Assembly (NCBI RefSeq): GCF_012926505.1
Contig: NZ_JABBNT010000003.1
Location: 691,650 to 755,649 of the forward strand
Source of the DNA: Pacificispira spongiicola
GTDB taxonomy: Bacteria > Pseudomonadota > Alphaproteobacteria > UBA8366 > Aestuariispiraceae
Length of the DNA stretch: 64,000 nt
Direction: 5' to 3'
The stretch's first letter is position 1; each line of letters begins with the position of its first letter. Below the pieces are notes generated by a model, which was not told where the DNA came from, made no database searches, and saw only the letters and a list, made by a program, of their open reading frames with translations. A program made the translations under genes and the position numbers. Positions 63,815 through 64,000 of the stretch are shown one piece after another.

Positions 63815-64000
63815 CCGCCCCGCACCGAGGGACGGGGCAGGCGGAAACGCCCGAACCGAACCTCTCCGGAAACGGAAAGTGCCGTTATTGAACAAGTGGA
63901 TATATAGGAAGGGATACGCGGTTGGCGGTGATTTAATTGCTGTCGATTGTGTGTCTTGATGAATAGTCAGTGACGCGTTCATCTGCGGGAGAGGTTTCGC
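63815..64000 (+). other. probable 16S rRNA leader, cut by window end
   Basis: Downstream of the strong promoter no ribosome site plus open frame of substance is seen. The sequence has a hairpin GCCCCG (63817-63822) / CGGGGC (63833-63838). It then contains TTGAACAAGTGGATATATAG (63887-63906) and AGGAAGGGATACGCGG, which resemble the transcribed spacer ahead of 16S rRNA in Rhodospirillales. The 16S gene itself would lie beyond base 64000. Confidence 0.6.

Noticed and set aside
63370..63959. several 80-120-codon frames at the right end
   Set aside because: They overlap each other and the rRNA-type promoter, have no ribosome sites and no motifs.

Overview
The window is a GC-rich stretch of a Gram-negative chromosome, and most likely comes from an alphaproteobacterium of the Rhodospirillales type. 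The reasons are a lipid A/Kdo gene block (msbA-like, waaA, lpxK, lpxL-like), an argD-argF-hslO run, dense genes with many 1-17 base start/stop overlaps, frequent GTG starts, a small RNA resembling the alphaproteobacterial suhB/mmgR family, and a probable rRNA operon promoter at the right edge. The lineage is inferred from gene content; no alignment was possible.

Layout. 1-2.7 kb: 3' 97% of polA. 2.7-6.1 kb: MFS efflux pump with a divergent MerR regulator and a SoxR-type operator, a conserved hypothetical gene, and an azoreductase. 6.2-8.7 kb: rmuC preceded by a 14-bp tandem repeat, then hslO. 8.7-10.8 kb: argF and argD. 10.9-14.2 kb: four minus-strand genes chained by 4-base overlaps (sirtuin, uracil-DNA glycosylase, EamA permease, 2-methylacyl-CoA racemase-like). 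14.2-19.6 kb: low-molecular-weight phosphatase with fructosamine kinase and an exported hydrolase; a second hydrolase, SAM hydroxide adenosyltransferase and FMN reductase on the other strand; a class I glutamine amidotransferase. 19.6-21.5 kb: typA.

21.5-23.4 kb is a visibly A+T-richer insert holding a 58-residue helix-turn-helix gene and a DndB/DGQHR-like gene, each with its own hairpin terminator. 23.4-26.8 kb: YaiI family, an unrecognised 413-residue protein, and an orphan HlyC-type acyltransferase coupled to a 2-hydroxyacid dehydrogenase.

26.9-34.2 kb is a catabolic operon for aerobic CoA-dependent breakdown of 2-aminobenzoate or a similar aromatic acid: fused flavin monooxygenase/OYE reductase, SDR, MarR regulator, crotonase, acyl-CoA dehydrogenase and aryl-CoA ligase. 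34.2-39.6 kb: pmbA, a small membrane protein, purD, xseA and an M23 protein. 39.6-46.1 kb: a lipid A/Kdo operon. 46.2-49.3 kb: a plcP/agt-like lipid-remodelling pair divergent from a diacylglycerol-kinase-family gene.

49.4-52.1 kb: glycine-zipper lipoprotein, a probable mmgR/suhB-like sRNA with two PhaR-type sites, and a degenerate beta-lactamase-fold exported protein. 52.1-61.8 kb: folD, YggU, YggT, tRNA-Ala(CGC), a lipoprotein, an EVE protein, two MFS genes flanking a DksA-type gene, an M14 carboxypeptidase, an SLC13 permease and a GST. 61.8-63.3 kb: a second M23 endopeptidase. The last 650 bases hold no convincing protein gene; they carry a strong sigma-70 promoter and a leader resembling those ahead of 16S rRNA.
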